From contig VZRS01009566.1 in assembly GCA_013398055.1 (NCBI GenBank), positions 266,829 to 330,828 of the forward strand: DNA of 64,000 nt, written 5' to 3'. The position numbers and the translations under genes were made by a program. Below, in pieces: positions 25,710-37,719 of the stretch (its first letter is position 1; every line of letters begins with the position of its first letter). A model generated the notes under the pieces. The model saw only the letters and a list, made by a program, of their open reading frames with translations. It was not told where the DNA came from and did no database searches. This stretch comes from Ifrita kowaldi. Lineage: Eukaryota > Chordata > Aves > Passeriformes > Cinclosomatidae.

Positions 25710-28700
25710 TGGAGACAGAATGGCACAAGCAGTGGAAGAAGTGCAAAATTCAGGCAAAGGGACAAATGGGAGGCCAGGCCTGGGAGCTGCTAGTGTGTGT
25801 GCTGGCTGAGAAGGCACAGTACCCTGGAGCAGGGAGCTTCCACTTGATCTCAGTAATTTCTGCTTTCTAGAGAGAATCTCACCCAGAGAAATATGAGTGT
25901 AAATTGACAGTGTTCACTAAAGCTGCACGGGTGAAAACCCAAGACGTTTCCAGAGTTGTTTCTCAGGGGTTTCAATTTCACTTAGCTCTAAATTGCATAA
26001 CAGAGAAATCTACTGTAGCAGGGGCAAACCTCATCTGCACAGGTTTTTCAGATATATTTTCTCTGGATAATGTCAGCTGTGGTCTTGCTTTCTAATGTTT
26101 ATTGGTGACACTAAACACTGAAATTTTCTTATTCTCAGTAGAAAAACTCCAACTCTTATCCACTCACACATATTTTTTTAAAGACTAAGTGTTTACCAAA
26201 TGTATACAAACTTGAGTACTGACTGGATATTCTTAATCTAGTGACAATTCCTGCTATTATCAGTGAGAGTCAGTGTCTGTCAGTGAGACTAGACACTGCT
26301 AAGCAGATGTTGTGATTAAATTGAAATGTCACTCTGACCCTGCCTTTCACATGAGTGTACTTGTGCCCAAATCTGGTGCCATCTTGACAGACCAGTATCT
26401 GGGCCCACCCAAGGGGATCATTGTAGGTTGATGATTAAAAAAACTGTAATGCCCTGGTTGAGACTGAAATTGTGTGAAGTATGTGCAAACACATAGTCAA
26501 AAAAAATTGACATCTGAAGTCCGTGGCAGCACACCTGGTAAAACGTGAAACAGATTTCTTCTAACTCGTGCACCCCACAGAAACCACACTATGGAGAAAA
26601 TTTTACCAGATGAGTCTCGTCTTGACACAGCCGGCATGCAGAGGGAGTATCTACCTAAACTGAAGGTAAGAAGTGAACTACACTCAGCAGTTTAAATGGA
26701 CTAAGAAGATCCCTTCTCAGATGAAGGTGCATATTAATCCAACAAGCAAAGTCCTGTGTCTCTGCAGACCGACCCATTTCGTGTCCTCCTCCATGAGAAT
26801 CCAGTTCATCAGTTTTATTTTTCTGCTGCCTTCCGATGTCTTCTCGTATCGGCACTCTACCAGTGTGTTATCCTGACTGCTCTCCCTCTTCTCACAACAT
26901 GCAGGTTCAGGTGCAATGTTAAATGTAATTGGACTGCTGCCTTTGTTTAAACAAATTATTTGTAGCTATTTGTTATGGAAATGTCCAATAGCTAAACATA
27001 GCTCGAAAGGTTGACGAACAACTTGTTTGCGAACAAAGAGATCCATAAATATGTAAACAAAGAATGGGATAAAATATGTGATCACAAAAGTTAATTCTAA
27101 AAACGTTTCTTGCTTGACTTCCTAGATGACCACTAGATTGAAGAGTACATGTTGTAACATTTAGAAAACACACATTGGGGACACACAAGGTTTTCCATTT
27201 GTTTGTTCTGTCTGTTAAAATTATACTGTGGTTTCTGAATCATAAGTCATGGAATGGAGCTGGAGCTGCATTAGCTGTACTACACAACCTCCCTCCTGCA
27301 CACAAAGTCCATTTAATCCATTTGTGTCCTATGGTGAAGTTAATATGTCCACCTGCGTATCCTTCAGTCTGTAAACACAGAGCAGGTGAAATCAGGAGGA
27401 AACTTAAATGTGATCAAAAGATATGTTCAAAAGAAGGGCTGCAGCCATCTGGAATCCCTCAGAGCTGCCAGCTACACAAACGAGACCTGCTGGCATCCTA
27501 AGTGGAATTTCTTGTTTCTCTTTCTTCTGAAGCTGGAGGAAGTTCAAATGAACTCTGGGAGAACAGTTGGCACTTTCTTTGTAAGGAGGCTCATTGTTCA
27601 GAGAGGTGAGATCAGACGTATGTTTCAAGGACACCCAGATTTGGACCCAGAAATGTTTCTGCTTTTGTTTAGGGAGCTCTTCAACACAGGAAAGAAAAAA
27701 AAAGAAAGAACAAAAGAAAAATCAGTGCATTAATCTCTGTTTTTCCATTGTTCCATAACACACTTTGACTTGTCCTACATCTTTCTTTAACTGAAGCAGA
27801 ACAAATCTAGGAAGCCCACAGGAAAATTCATTTGGCTCTTTGTTTGGAAAGTCTCTTTATTTAAAAGAAGCAAAATAAACAAAATAAGTCCCAGGACTTT
27901 GATTTCAGAGAAACTAGTCGGGCTACATAGTAAGTAAAAAAGCTATGGATTGCCCTGCCATGATTGGAATAATATGTGCAAATCCATGACAGAATGAACA
28001 GGATTAGAAATTTAAAGTAAATAAATATGCATCTTTAATCGTAAAGTCAAAACTGCAATTACAGGGAGCCATGTACTTCAAACAAACATCCAACAACATT
28101 TACATGTCATGAAGGAACACTGCTCCTCCTCTCCCCCAGCTTTCAAAACAGGGTTGGTGAAAGGATGCTTAATGTAACATATTTAACAAAATTCTGAAGC
28201 AGCTTCAGCTGTGTCCTTTAGGAGAACTGAGTATCTCAAACTGCACCTTGAACTCTGCATTCAGGAAGATGTGCCCCTTGGAAACAGGGATATTCCCCCT
28301 GGAAACAGAATGTATTCCAGGGGGCTTTTTTTGTTTGGGGGAAGGAGCAGGACAGTTCACAGAAGCCTTGGGTGGAAGGGGGGAGTTGGCTGTTCCTGAT
28401 GGACTGCTGAAGGATGGCAAAGGGATTTTGAAGAGTGTTTGTCTTTTCATGTAGCTACTGAGACACCCCAAATCTAAGAGACATCTTAGGTACTTCTATA
28501 ACTGTATGTGAATGGGTCTACATCTGCCCTAAAATTTGCCCCTCTTTCATGCTGCCTGGATGTGAGACACACCCCCTCCACCCACCACATGCATCTTTTA
28601 GCGATAACCCAGGCTGGCATTTGCCCAGATTACTGCCAGAAATGCTACAGCATGGTCTGTAGCTGTTCAGCCTGTGCCTAGGAGATCTACCACAGTGCTT

Positions 28701-29799
28701 GCTGATGGAGGTACATGACTGATGCTGAATCCAAAATTGTGCTCCAAAAGGCACCACAGAAGTATCATGACAGTGTGGGCAGCAGAACAGCCCCAAAATA
28801 CAGGCCTCCAGCCTGTTCCTGAGGAGAGTGTAAGTGCAGTCTTTAGTCTGTATTTACTTTGGCCTCTGTATATATAGGCTGATATTTGCATGGGATATTA
28901 GAAAATATTTTATTGTAACAGTGTCTTGAAGTGGAGATCACATTTTGAAAGAGTTCATAAAGCAAAGCAAAGTAAAAAAATTCTTTCACGTCTCCGGGAG
29001 AAACTAAAGTACATATATTTCTATCATAACTGAAGCCCACAATAACCTGTGTGTGCTGAACAGTGCTTCATTGCCTAGGAAGAAATCATTTTAGAAACCC
29101 AGGAAGACTGTATCAACCCCACACATTCCTAGAAAATGGATACCTTCCTCTTCAGAAATCATACTATAAATCCACATAGACTTTCACAGAGATCCCAAAC
29201 ACACTTCAGCAGCAGACTGAATTTAAAAAAACCCTCTTGTTGCTTTAAAGTGCCTCCAATATTGCAGGATTCTTTCTGGTTTTAAATAGAAAATCTATAT
29301 GCACTAGTGGCATTCATTTGACTGTTCAGAAATTGTCTTGCTGAAGACAAAGAAATTTCCAGAAAAACAAGTCCTTCAGCAAGTTCTCTAGTTCCCACTG
29401 CTAAAAGCATGGATATGTACAAGTAATAGTAAAAAGAGGGACCACATCCTTTGATGTTCTGTAACAGACAAGATAGTAAAAATTCAGAATTAAGGGGGGA
29501 ATAAACATTGTTTGGGTTAATAAGGCAGGATCCCATGAAGCAGTGGAGTGCCTTGCAGCAGGAGCAATCAACCATACCTGCATGGAAACTGTAACAGGCA
29601 AAATGCACTTGAGCATGGTGGAGGCGAGGTGCTGTAGGTGAAACCCAAACACTGGCATCAGTCACACATGAATTCTTTAGTGCTCTCTTGCTCACTGAGA
29701 TGTAACAATCCTTTCTTTCTCGGGACTTTAACGTTTTTAACTTCAGTGTTTAACGTTAAGAAGGTTACAAGTTTTTTGTTCTCTACGTTTTGCTATGAG
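25710..29799. other. Intergenic, no gene recognised
   Basis: AT-rich sequence. A 137-codon - strand open frame at 29282-29695 has no recognisable domain. A purine-rich stretch with AAAGAAAGAACAAAAG lies at about 27690-27720. Nothing else was recognised. Confidence 0.55.
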
Positions 29800-29912
29800 A
29801 AGAGGAGGTCCACTGGTTGCAGTCCAGATTTCACCTCCAGGTAAAGGGCTCTCCCTTCATGTATTTATATACATGGCTGTGAGCCCCCGTGAGCCTTGTC
29901 TTCTTTAGGCCG
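29800..29912 (-). mobile_element. CR1 LINE fragment, distal half split by an LTR
   Basis: CACTGGTTGCAGTCCAGATT, TCACCTCCAGGTAAAGGGCT, CTCCCTTCATGTATTTATAT and GAGCCTTGTCTTCTTTAGGC run in the order of a - strand avian CR1. The CR1 sequence stops at 29912 and resumes at 30490 with the expected next words. The left boundary is uncertain by about 100 bp. Confidence 0.72.
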
Positions 29913-30489
29913 TGTAGGGTTGACTCCAGCCAGTAGCCACATAGCCACTTGCTCACCTCCCTTTCCCAGGGGATGGGGAGAAAATCAGAGGAAGACAGGA
30001 AGACTCACAGATGGAGAAAAAGACAGTCTAGTAAGTGAAGCGCAGGATGTACGTGCCAGCAGAGTGAAATATGGACTTTATTCATTATGTTCCATCAGAC
30101 TTCTCCCAGGAAGCTGGGTTTCAACATGTGTGATGGTTACCTGGCAAGACAAACACCATAACCATGCCCACGTCTGCTTCCTCCTCCTTTCCTGACCTCT
30201 TACTGCTGAGCTTGATATTATACTGTAGGAAATATCCCTGTGGCCAAGGACATTGGGAATCTGGCCTTGCTGTCCCACCCCAGTCTGCCTCACGTCTTGC
30301 CCATGCCCATGCCCAACGGCTGTCGATGCAGAGCCAGAAAAAAAGAAAGCCTTGACACTGCCAAGCTCAGCACAGCAGTAGCCAGAACACCACTGTGTTA
30401 TCAACACTGATTTAGTCACAAATCCAAAACACAGCCCCATACAGGCTGCTATGAAGAAAATTAACTCCATCTAAGCTACATCCAGTACA
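29913..30489 (-). mobile_element. Solo ERVL-type LTR nested in a CR1
   Basis: On the - strand it starts TGTACTGGATGTAGC at 30489 and ends GGAGTCAACCCTACA at 29913, giving TGT...ACA termini over 577 bp. Diagnostic words of a common avian ERVL LTR are present: GGAGTTAATTTTCTTCATAG, GGGGCTGTGTTTTGGATTTG, CAGTGTTGATAACACAG, and a 3' part with AATAAA (30077-30082, -) and CTGGCTGGAGTCAACCC. It sits inside a CR1; flanking bases GCCG (left) and GCTA (right) could be a degenerate target duplication of CR1 GCTG. It is a solo LTR: no internal retroviral sequence adjoins it. Confidence 0.85.
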
Positions 30490-30845
30490 GCTAAACAGTT
30501 TGATCTCTCTCAGCCTATTCTCGTAGGAGAGATGCTCCAAACATCTCCATGGCCCTTCCCTGGACCTGCTCCAGTCTGTCCATGTCTCCCTCACACTGGG
30601 GAGCCTGGGACAGGATCCGGCACTCCAGGTGTGTCTCACCAGGATGGGCAGAGGGGAAGGATCAGCCCCCTCGCCCGGCTGGCAGGGCTGTGCCTGATGC
30701 AGCCCAGGAGGCTGTTGGCCTTCCTGGCCACCAGGGCACGGTGCTGCCTCCTGCTCAGCTTGGTGGCCATCAGAGCTCCTACTCTGTAAAGCTGTTTTCC
30801 ATCTGGCCAGCCCTCAGCACATACTGGTACCTGGGATCTGTAAGA
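30490..30845 (-). mobile_element. CR1 LINE fragment, proximal half of the split copy
   Basis: Continuation of the interrupted - strand CR1: CTCTCTCAGCCTATTCTCGT, AGGAGAGATGCTCC, CTGGACCTGCTCCAG, CACTCCAGGTGTGTCTCACC, GATGCAGCCCAGGAGGCTGT and TGGCCTTCCTGGCCACCAGG. The two pieces read through in the correct order if the 577 bp LTR is removed. Apparent ORFs of 75-105 codons here are CR1 sequence in non-coding or broken frames. Confidence 0.9.
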
Positions 30846-33800
30846 CAGCAACCCGAGGTGGCCTAACAAGAGGCATGGCAGTTATTGCTCTAGTGGGAGG
30901 GCTCACAATTTTCAGATAAGATGATAAAACTGTCCCAGATACCTCACTAGATACTTTCTTCACATGAAGAGCTGGTGACTGTGTATGAAAATGAAAATTT
31001 ATTCAAAGCTTCTGTTAAGGATGTAGAGAGCAGACTTACAGTTCTTGGGTAAACACTTTATCCACAGAGGATTTAAGCTCCCAATAGTGCTAAGGTTCTC
31101 TCTCTTTCAATAATTTTAGAGGATTTCTGCCAATTAGAGATTCTGAAAGTCAGTCTCTTTGTATCGAGCATGTTTTGCTTCATACACGTCAATCCAGATA
31201 CCTACAGATATATATCAGGCTGCGGCAATATTCAGGAAGGAGAAAATCAGAATTTCAAGGATCTCAAACTCCAAATACAAGTTTTTCCTTTGTTTCTGAG
31301 AATCATAAACAATATCTGAGTTCAAGAATTACATCCAGCATGGGGAGGGTTTAAATTTAGCCCTCGTCTTTACACAGAGACCATTAACAGAAGTAGGAGG
31401 TAGTGATAGCTTAGGAGCCAGCAGTCGTGATTTCATTACCTTTGTTCTGTGTAACTAGAACAAAGTCCAAGCTATACACCTCTTTGGGGCTTGAAAAGGG
31501 CCAGCTTTCGGCCAAGCTGAAAATGATTGACTGAAGTCAGTTGGGAGATGACTCTAAAAAGAAAAATGTTAATTACGAGATATTTAAGAATATTTCTCTA
31601 GATGCTAAGAAGCCACAATACCACAATTGGAAAAGAAGGTTGTGATGTTTACAAAATAATATGACTTGGTAGGAGTGCAAAATAAGCTAAAAGCATTGCA
31701 AAAAAGAGAAAGAAAGAAGACACGAATGAAAGGATGAATTGATAGCAATTGATACAGCTTAGGAATAAAAAGCTAATAAGAGAAACAACGACACACAGCT
31801 AGAATTTTATGGGTGGCAATTGTAAGAACAATAAAAGGACTTTCTTTAATAGACCAAAACAAAGAAGCCTGATGATGGTGCTGCTTTATTACTGAAGGGA
31901 AGTGGTGGTGCTGCTGTCACAGAGGACAGTGATTTATTTGGCAAGAGAGTATTTGGGAAGAGCACCCATGGAGAGCAATTTTTTCCCAACCCTTTCACAA
32001 ACACTTTCGAGCTTGAAGACTGAAATCCTCCCATATCTTGACTTTCATCTTCCTCTATCTTTTCTTGTCTTTGTTTTTCCTTTCTACATTTAACCAGTCA
32101 TGCTTGGTACTTTTCCACTTTCTATCTGAATCTCATGTCATAGGTTGCTGACAGGAAAGTCAAACACAAGGCTACTCATGCAACCCTCATATAACTTTCC
32201 TGCCTTTAGAAGGCTCAGCTGGATTCAGCCAGTACCCTTTTGAAAGAAAACACCATTTCTTGCTCAGCTTCGAGTTATGCCAGGAAAGCCACTAGAGCTC
32301 CACAGACCCATTTGTGATTTCCCTGAGGGTGTACACCCCGGGATATATACCTTGCTTTGGAGAAGGTACTGGAATTAATACTGACCCAGACAGGCCAGCA
32401 GAAAACAGATACCCACACGATATTTTAGACCCCAAGGCTGCAGGACCACTATGTTGCTCTGTATTACTCACGATTGGTTAAGGTGTCATACCAGTGCCAA
32501 GAGAACATGGAAGTGCATAAGTGAACTGGAAGCTGGATAAATCAGGTAAAAATGAAGGTGGAAACATCACTCTCAAATGACTGTCCAGTACTGCAAGGTC
32601 CTGTACACAACCCTGCTCTAGTTAAAGTTTTTTCAGTGATGACCAAAAGAAAGAAAATGGGAGATGGCGAGCCTCAGAAACCACACTGACCAAGGGGCAC
32701 CACCAAGTCCCATGGGCAGTAGCTGGATGTTATCTCCTCTGTGAGTCAGTGTTGTGGGTACTGTTCCTTCCCACAAAATCCTGCTGGAATCTTCCAAATC
32801 TCCTAAACCACAAGCTTCTTATTTCTGTGGCACAGCACAATTCACAGAGCAGATGAGGGGGAAAAAGCCTATTTGGCAGATGAGACAGGACCTTCCCAGG
32901 ACATATTTACAGGGCTGGACCTCACACAGAGCCCAGCCACAGGATTTCTCATGCTCCCTTGGCAGAGAGCACAGGTTTGAGCCCAGAGCCTTGCACCTCA
33001 TAAGATTGCAGGCTTCTCTCAGGCTCTCCTGCTGAAACAGGTTCTATTTGCTTAAATTAATTAAGTACTTTTCTGGACAGGACTAAAAATATGGAGATTC
33101 AGAGATGAGCTGTGAGAATAAACGTGATTTTCAGTTAGATTAAGGCAGAGAAAGCTGAAATTGCATGTGCATACCTCCCTAGGCACATCTGCTGTTGGAA
33201 GGTGCTTCTCCTCCAAGACAATGTTAGGAATTTCCATTTGAATAAATTCAGAAAATAAGGCCCACAACCCTATTAAGCATGGCAGACATAATCTGAAGGG
33301 ATTGACCATGCCTGGAAACCAGGCTTTTCAGAAGAACAGGGCTGGGTTTATTTCCCCCCATGTTCTGCTGTGGTGGGAGGCCTTATAAGGATGTCAAACA
33401 GAGAATCAGACAAGAATATCACAGTGGTCTATTCTAGTCTTATCACATATGGTGGAGGATAACAAGCAATTCACCTAGTGGTGCCTTTCACTCAAGTAAC
33501 TCCCCACAGTTTTTTTAACATTTTGTAGATTTTTAGATTTGCAGGATCCTACCTAGTTTACACTCAGAAATACTCCCAGCTATTTTCAGCTTCCCAGGCA
33601 AGCTCCCTTCCTTTCTCTGTCTGGCTTCTTCACTTGTTCTTCCAGGGACAACATTGTTCGTGCATTTCTTTGTTAAGGCTTTGAAATTTGGAAAGAGCAG
33701 ATAAAAGAAAAAATTTCCCTGCGTTTGGACTAAACCAAAGAGAAAACTGAGCAGAGCCTTGCCAGAAATATTGGACAATTTAAACAGATTACCTAGCTGG

Positions 33801-35430
33801 AGGCTCAGGGTGCCAAGGAAGGTAAATAACATGTCTGGCTGTTTCCTTTTCAGTTATAAATCACCACATGATAAAGAAAGCATTTCTGAAATTTTGGAGG
33901 GAAGAAGGAAAAGAGAACTATAAAAACTAGCCAATTTTTTATACTATCACAACAGCAAAGATGTTCAAAGCAGCTAACCTGAATTAAGCACCCAAAAGGA
34001 ATATTGCTTTCAACTCACAAAAACACAACCCACAGGCGAAGTCCAAATCAGCTGTGCTGTGAACAGAGTGGCAAAACCTCAGAGAATGGTAGGTACCATC
34101 CCAGAAATACATGGACTATATAAACTCTGCTGACATGTAGCATGGGCCTAGCAAAGACCCTTCTTTGAAAAGGGTCTTCTTGGACTGACAGTCACCAGGG
34201 AGTTATTTTGGTGGGGAAGAATGATTTTTAATGGCATCCTACACTTTTGGCACCTTCACAGCCATTGTTCACTCCAGCAAAAGTTCGCTCTCCGCTGAAA
34301 TGAAAAATTTGTCTGTTTTTTAAAACTTCAGGGATGGTGTGTAACAGAAGCTGGTCAATAAGCCACATAACTAAGCCTGACTTCTCCCGTTTCAGTGACA
34401 GATGGACTTACTAATGTGGAAATGTCACAACTATATAACAGCCCCAATGCTCATTAACATTTAACAAAGAGTAAAGAATACTTTATGCCATTGGCATAAT
34501 TTCCATACTCTCAAGGACACTGAAAGCACGAAGCAAAATTCTCTTATTAATTTCGTATGATGATGCCTACTCAAGTACCTTCCTTTTCTACTGTGCCTGC
34601 AACTCCCCTTGAAATCAACAGGGAATACCTATCTCATAAAAGGCATAGTCAAAATCTCAAGCCAAAATCTGTATCTCCTGGTGAATAATGCACCAGAGAT
34701 AATTTTGCCCTTAAGTCCTCAAATATCCTGACTTTCTACGTCTACATCACTTTTATGACAAGGAAGGATCTTGATTTCTTCCAATGAAAAAGCTTCAACT
34801 GAATTTTAAAGAAAAACGGGAAAGATTACAAAGAAAAGCACTATGCAGATGAGAAACTACGTTGAGGGAAATTACTTAAAACTAGAAAATAAATAAACCT
34901 GAAACATTCAATTTTTAGACCATTGTACAAAATGTACAGCTCAAAGGGCAGAGGTTTGAATGGCAGGTTTGTACTGGGACATGCTCAGGAGAAGTTTGCT
35001 CACATAAGATATGGGACCATCCAGATACTGTGAAACAGGGGAAGATTATAAGTAACATGCCAGAAGCATGACTGAATGCAGAACTCTCAGAGACAGGGCA
35101 CATATTACCATTAAACAACTATGTGTTTTACAAAAGTAAATAAATATATATAAAACTGATAGGTTCAGCTTTAGTACCCAAGCAACAAATGTGTAATTCA
35201 TCAGACACTGGAAGGAACAGTTATTACAAAAAATCCCAAGTTATTACAAAATTATAGAAGTCTCTAAAAGGCAGTGCCATTTATGGACACTAGAAGTTTA
35301 CAGCTTGTAACCCAAGAGGAATCTTCTTTTTGTTTTGAATTGGTTTTTTTGAAGAAAAGAAGCAATTTTTGTGGTTGTATTTGAGCCTGGAGATGACAGT
35401 GAATGGATTCAACTTTTTGTTGTCTTTGGC

Positions 35431-35690
35431 TCACAGTGCTATACTGAGCAAACAATTTAACGTTGCTCTGCCAGTGTCTTTTAAATGATAATCATCAGTA
35501 ACTTCTATCTGGGTAAACTTCAGACTGTACTGCAAATCCTTGGGTTGTAATTTACTATCAGTATCAGGCTGGCCATTATGAAATGCCCCTTTTCTTATCC
35601 TTCTTGCCATACAACATGTACCTAGAGCAATAACAGTAAGGACAGCAATCATGGTATACAGAGGTCTGTAGACTCTCCATCTGTTCAATT
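35431..35690 (-). other. Possible terminal exon with a transmembrane segment (unrecognised)
   Basis: On the - strand a frame stays open from just after a stop at 35698-35700 to a TGA at 35431-35433. It reads NRWRVYRPLYTM at the start, then a hydrophobic run of about 20 residues (PLYTMIAVLTVIALGTCCMA), then a basic cluster RRIRKG and a polar tail containing QPDTDSKLQPKDLQYS and TQIEVTDDYH. That is the layout of a single-pass membrane protein: helix, positive stop-transfer, cytoplasmic tail. A pyrimidine-rich run and CAG at 35682-35684 just upstream could be a splice acceptor. There is no ATG of convincing context at the start, no partner exon was found, and I do not recognise the protein. Eighty-five codons can stay open by chance. 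Confidence 0.25.
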
Positions 35691-37718
35691 CATTCTTTCA
35701 CAAAACAAATGAAAAAAATGACCAGTCAGTTTTGTTGGTAGTGTTGTTGTTGTTTACCTTTAGAGTAGCTGAGGTAATACTAATAACCGTGAGTAACCCA
35801 CTCAGTGATGACTGACAGTGATTAAAAACACCTTCAAACAACCTCTCTAGCAGATAGCTCTCCAGGAATATCTGTCTCTACAAGAGACATGCGCTAAAAT
35901 AGAACAGGCCATAAACCATTCTGCTAAGGACTAGTTATGGCAGCTGGTTAATGAAATAGCTGATTAGGCAATGGTGTTAACAGTATGAGTGACCTTCCTT
36001 CATTCCTCCATCTTTTCTTCAGTGTTTTTGTCCCATCTATTGTTCTATTATACTCTTACCATGCAGTATTTGATCAGGTATTTGATTATAGGTTTCTACC
36101 CACAGCTACCATTAATGAGAATGTGAGGAATGACAGAAAGTGGTAGAGGAGCCAAGATGGACACAGAAGACAAGAGCTAGGAACAGAGAACTGGGAGAAA
36201 AGCTCATGGATAGAAAACATGCAAGAGAGAGCTCCAGAGAAAGGGGAGTTTGCTGCAAAGGCAGCAGATACCTTTAGGTGTTCAAGAAAGGCAGCTCCAC
36301 CGTTGCCAGGAGGCACCAGGAGAAGCAAGAAGAGAAGAGAGTGGAATGTAGCTAATTTTTAAACAATTCTGTGTCGGGGGAAGAAATTTAATGACAGAGT
36401 ATAAATTAATTAGCACAGTCCTCATGGGTTAACCCAGGGGCTGCACAGCCCTGTCTTCGAGACTGACCAGCAATGCCAAAGAAAGAGTTTAAGGGTAGGG
36501 TAAAGGCAGTGATATTTTCCTGATGTATTCTCCAAGTGACCAGCAGCTCTGGAGACAAAGATGATGCCTTCCAACTAAGTTAGCTAGAGAACGTGAGCCT
36601 ACCTACAGGCTCCGCTACGGAGATTTCAATAGTATTGTACTCCCAGAAAAAAAAACTTTCAGAAGATGTGTGTTTTGTAAGAGATAGAAACCTGAAATTT
36701 TTCTCTGAATCTGAGCTTTTGAATCAAATTCATGATGGGAATTACAATGGAAACCTAAGAATCATGAAGAACCACACCACTCCCTCTGTCCCCCGCTTCC
36801 AACCCCACTCCCCCGCCAAAAAAAAAGGATTTGCTCAGGAAGTCTGATTAATTTTGGGAAAAGCCATTTGCCATTGCTATTCTTGGAGGTTAAGTCCAGC
36901 TTGAAAATATGGAGAGGAAACTAGAGAATGGCACAGTGCACTGAACCAGCAAACCACAGATTCATAAACATAAAAACATAGAAACTGAAGAAAACCCCCA
37001 AGGATTAGTTTTCAGAAAACAAAGGGACAAATTGCAGAGGGTGAGGGAACAAACATACTCCCAAGTAATATCCATGCTTTGGATATTGCCATTTTTCTAC
37101 CAAAAAAAATCATTTTCATACACACCTATCCTTTAAAAGTGCAGAACTATTCTCTGCACAGTGTATTTATTAATACATTTAAAAATTTAAATTTAAATTT
37201 AAAGTTATTAATTATAATTTGTAAACAAAACCTGTAGAAATAGTTTGGTAGATGATTGCTTCCATTAACTAGACAGTCTTCTGGAATACCAGTGGTGCCT
37301 GATTTGGGAAAAAATGTCACTTTATCCTTGGAAGCAGGATACATGAGGAGGGTAGTCATTCACTCCACGGCCCCTTGGCACTCTGCTTCTGTGGGCGTCA
37401 ATCCCACCAACCCAGCAGTAAGGCAGCCATGCTCTGGGCCTGCATGTCCAAGGCAGGCTGGATGAAGGTTCAAACTCCTTCATGTCTAAGGTAAGGATCT
37501 AGATATCCACAGATGGGAGGATTAAGCAATCAAGGATATCTGAAATACGAAAATAAGTAAACCCAGCCTCCTTCAACAGAGAAAACCTACAGGGGTGCTC
37601 AACTCTACGGGAAAGCAGGTGTGAATACCTGCGGGACTCCCACGCAGGGAGGGAGACCCGAGAGTCCTGGCCAGAAAGTTGAAAAGACGAGAGGAGGCCT
37701 TTGGTTCTTTGCTTCAGA

Positions 37719-37719
37719 N
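37719..37719. other. Single ambiguous base (N)
   Basis: One N interrupts otherwise unique sequence. No duplicated flank is visible here, unlike at 61011. Confidence 0.95.

Noticed and set aside
24937..25817. Ser/Gln/Pro-rich ORFs on the + and - strands.
   Set aside because: They lie in (or run just past) the solo LTR and come from its repeated modules.
29282..29695. - strand open frame of 137 codons.
   Set aside because: No domain and no splice or promoter context; composition fits chance in this intergenic DNA.
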